Source: a bacterium UBP9_UBA1432 (GTDB lineage: Bacteria; Vulcanimicrobiota; Xenobia; Xenobiales; Xenobiaceae). From it: DNA of 6,027 bases. Below, piece after piece: positions 5,826 through 6,027 of the stretch. Under the pieces are notes generated by a model. The model saw only the letters and a list, made by a program, of their open reading frames with translations. It had not been told where the DNA came from and did no database searches. Where the stretch lies: the NCBI GenBank assembly GCA_002329445.1, contig DCTU01000093.1, positions 1 to 6,027 on the forward strand, read 5' to 3'. The position numbers and the translations under genes were made by a program. Within the stretch, counting starts at the first letter, position 1, and each line of letters starts with the position of its first letter.

Positions 5826-5839
5826 CAACCTGGAGGTTG
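5826..5839. repeat. Short perfect inverted repeat
   Basis: CAACCT and AGGTTG are separated by only GG. The two-base loop is too tight for a stable RNA hairpin but suits a protein-bound DNA dyad. CAACCT occurs again at 5911-5916, giving AGGTTG a second pairing partner. Confidence 0.4.
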
Positions 5840-5864
5840 CCTCGCGGTCCTGCATGTCCGTGTT

Positions 5865-5900
5865 TGTGGCTCCCGGTCGTTCGCCGGGGGTCTTCCCACA
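5865..5900. repeat. Two-part imperfect hairpin
   Basis: CTCCCGG (5870-5876) pairs with CCGGGGG (5884-5890, one T-G wobble) around the loop TCGTTCG. After a five-base bulge on the 3' side (5891-5895), TGTGG (5865-5869) pairs with CCACA (5896-5900). Confidence 0.45.
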
Positions 5901-5928
5901 GGGAATCGGTCAACCTCTTCGAGGGGCA

Positions 5929-5945
5929 CGCTGTACAAGACAGCG
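5929..5945. repeat. Short hairpin
   Basis: CGCTGT (5929-5934) and ACAGCG (5940-5945) form a perfect 6-bp stem around the loop ACAAG. A 4-bp stem with a three-base loop (CCTC TTC GAGG, 5914-5924) lies just upstream. Confidence 0.4.
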
Positions 5946-6027
5946 GGGGTGGCGCCGTGCACCTTCGGAGGCAGCGGGACCTTCATGCCCGTGGAAATCT
6001 GGGTCTGGAAGGACCTGGCTCACCATC

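Larger units (their letters stand above)
5672..6027. other. Right-edge region, hairpin-rich, no confident gene
   Basis: No gene is assigned. A 56-residue - strand frame (5986 to 5816, starting MKVPLPPKVHGATPAVLYSV) has a protein-like first half but no ribosome binding site. On the + strand an overlapping frame open to the right edge reads GTLYKTAGVAPCTFGGSG before MPVEIWVWKDLAHH, with an ATG at 5985 and GGAGG 13 bases upstream. Only one of the two could be real, and there is too little sequence to choose. The stretch also holds short hairpins between 5826 and 5945, reported separately. A promoter for the holin-family gene must lie here but no clear pair is visible. Confidence 0.45.

Noticed and set aside
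1..6027. CRISPR array, tRNA, rRNA or insertion sequence
   Set aside because: I saw no regularly spaced repeats, no tRNA-like cloverleaf or rRNA signature, and no transposase motifs or terminal repeats on reading both strands.

Overview
The window is GC-rich throughout. Codon third positions are strongly G/C-biased, and long shadow reading frames lie opposite the real genes. This suggests a high-GC, Gram-negative-type environmental bacterium, possibly of Acidobacteriota/Holophagae or Myxococcota type. That is inference from gene content and composition only; nothing in the window fixes the taxon.

Left part (1-1565, all + strand). A stretch of about 300 bases without a convincing gene leads into a small unrecognised gene (307-693), whose stop codon is inside a terminator-like hairpin. 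A tightly coupled two-gene unit follows. A 77-residue DUF4160-family protein (795-1028) is followed, with stop and start codons abutting, by a 178-residue protein with a DUF2442-like N-terminus and an XRE-type helix-turn-helix C-terminus (1029-1565). A perfect 22-bp palindrome (761-782) lies immediately upstream, fills much of the spacer of a good sigma70-like promoter and covers its -10. The whole resembles an autoregulated toxin-antitoxin-type module and is the most interesting part of the window.

Middle part (1692-5257). Two metabolic genes diverge from a shared 164-bp control region. On the - strand is a long-chain acyl-CoA synthetase (AMP-forming, FadD15-like). On the + strand is a YtcJ-like metal-dependent amidohydrolase. 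The control region holds a good -10 for the synthetase and a 7-7-7 inverted repeat over its spacer and -35, a candidate operator. The synthetase converges on the DUF2442-XRE gene.

Right part (5256-6027). The amidohydrolase converges on a small four-helix membrane protein of the phage-holin-4_2 family (PF04020). The stop codons of the two genes flank a strong stem-loop likely to act as a bidirectional terminator. The last about 350 bases hold no confident gene, but between 5826 and 5945 they contain an unusual cluster of short hairpins.

The metabolic genes show no obvious pathway link to the DUF4160/DUF2442-XRE unit. That unit also has a somewhat lower G/C third-position content than the synthetase, consistent with an independently acquired accessory module.
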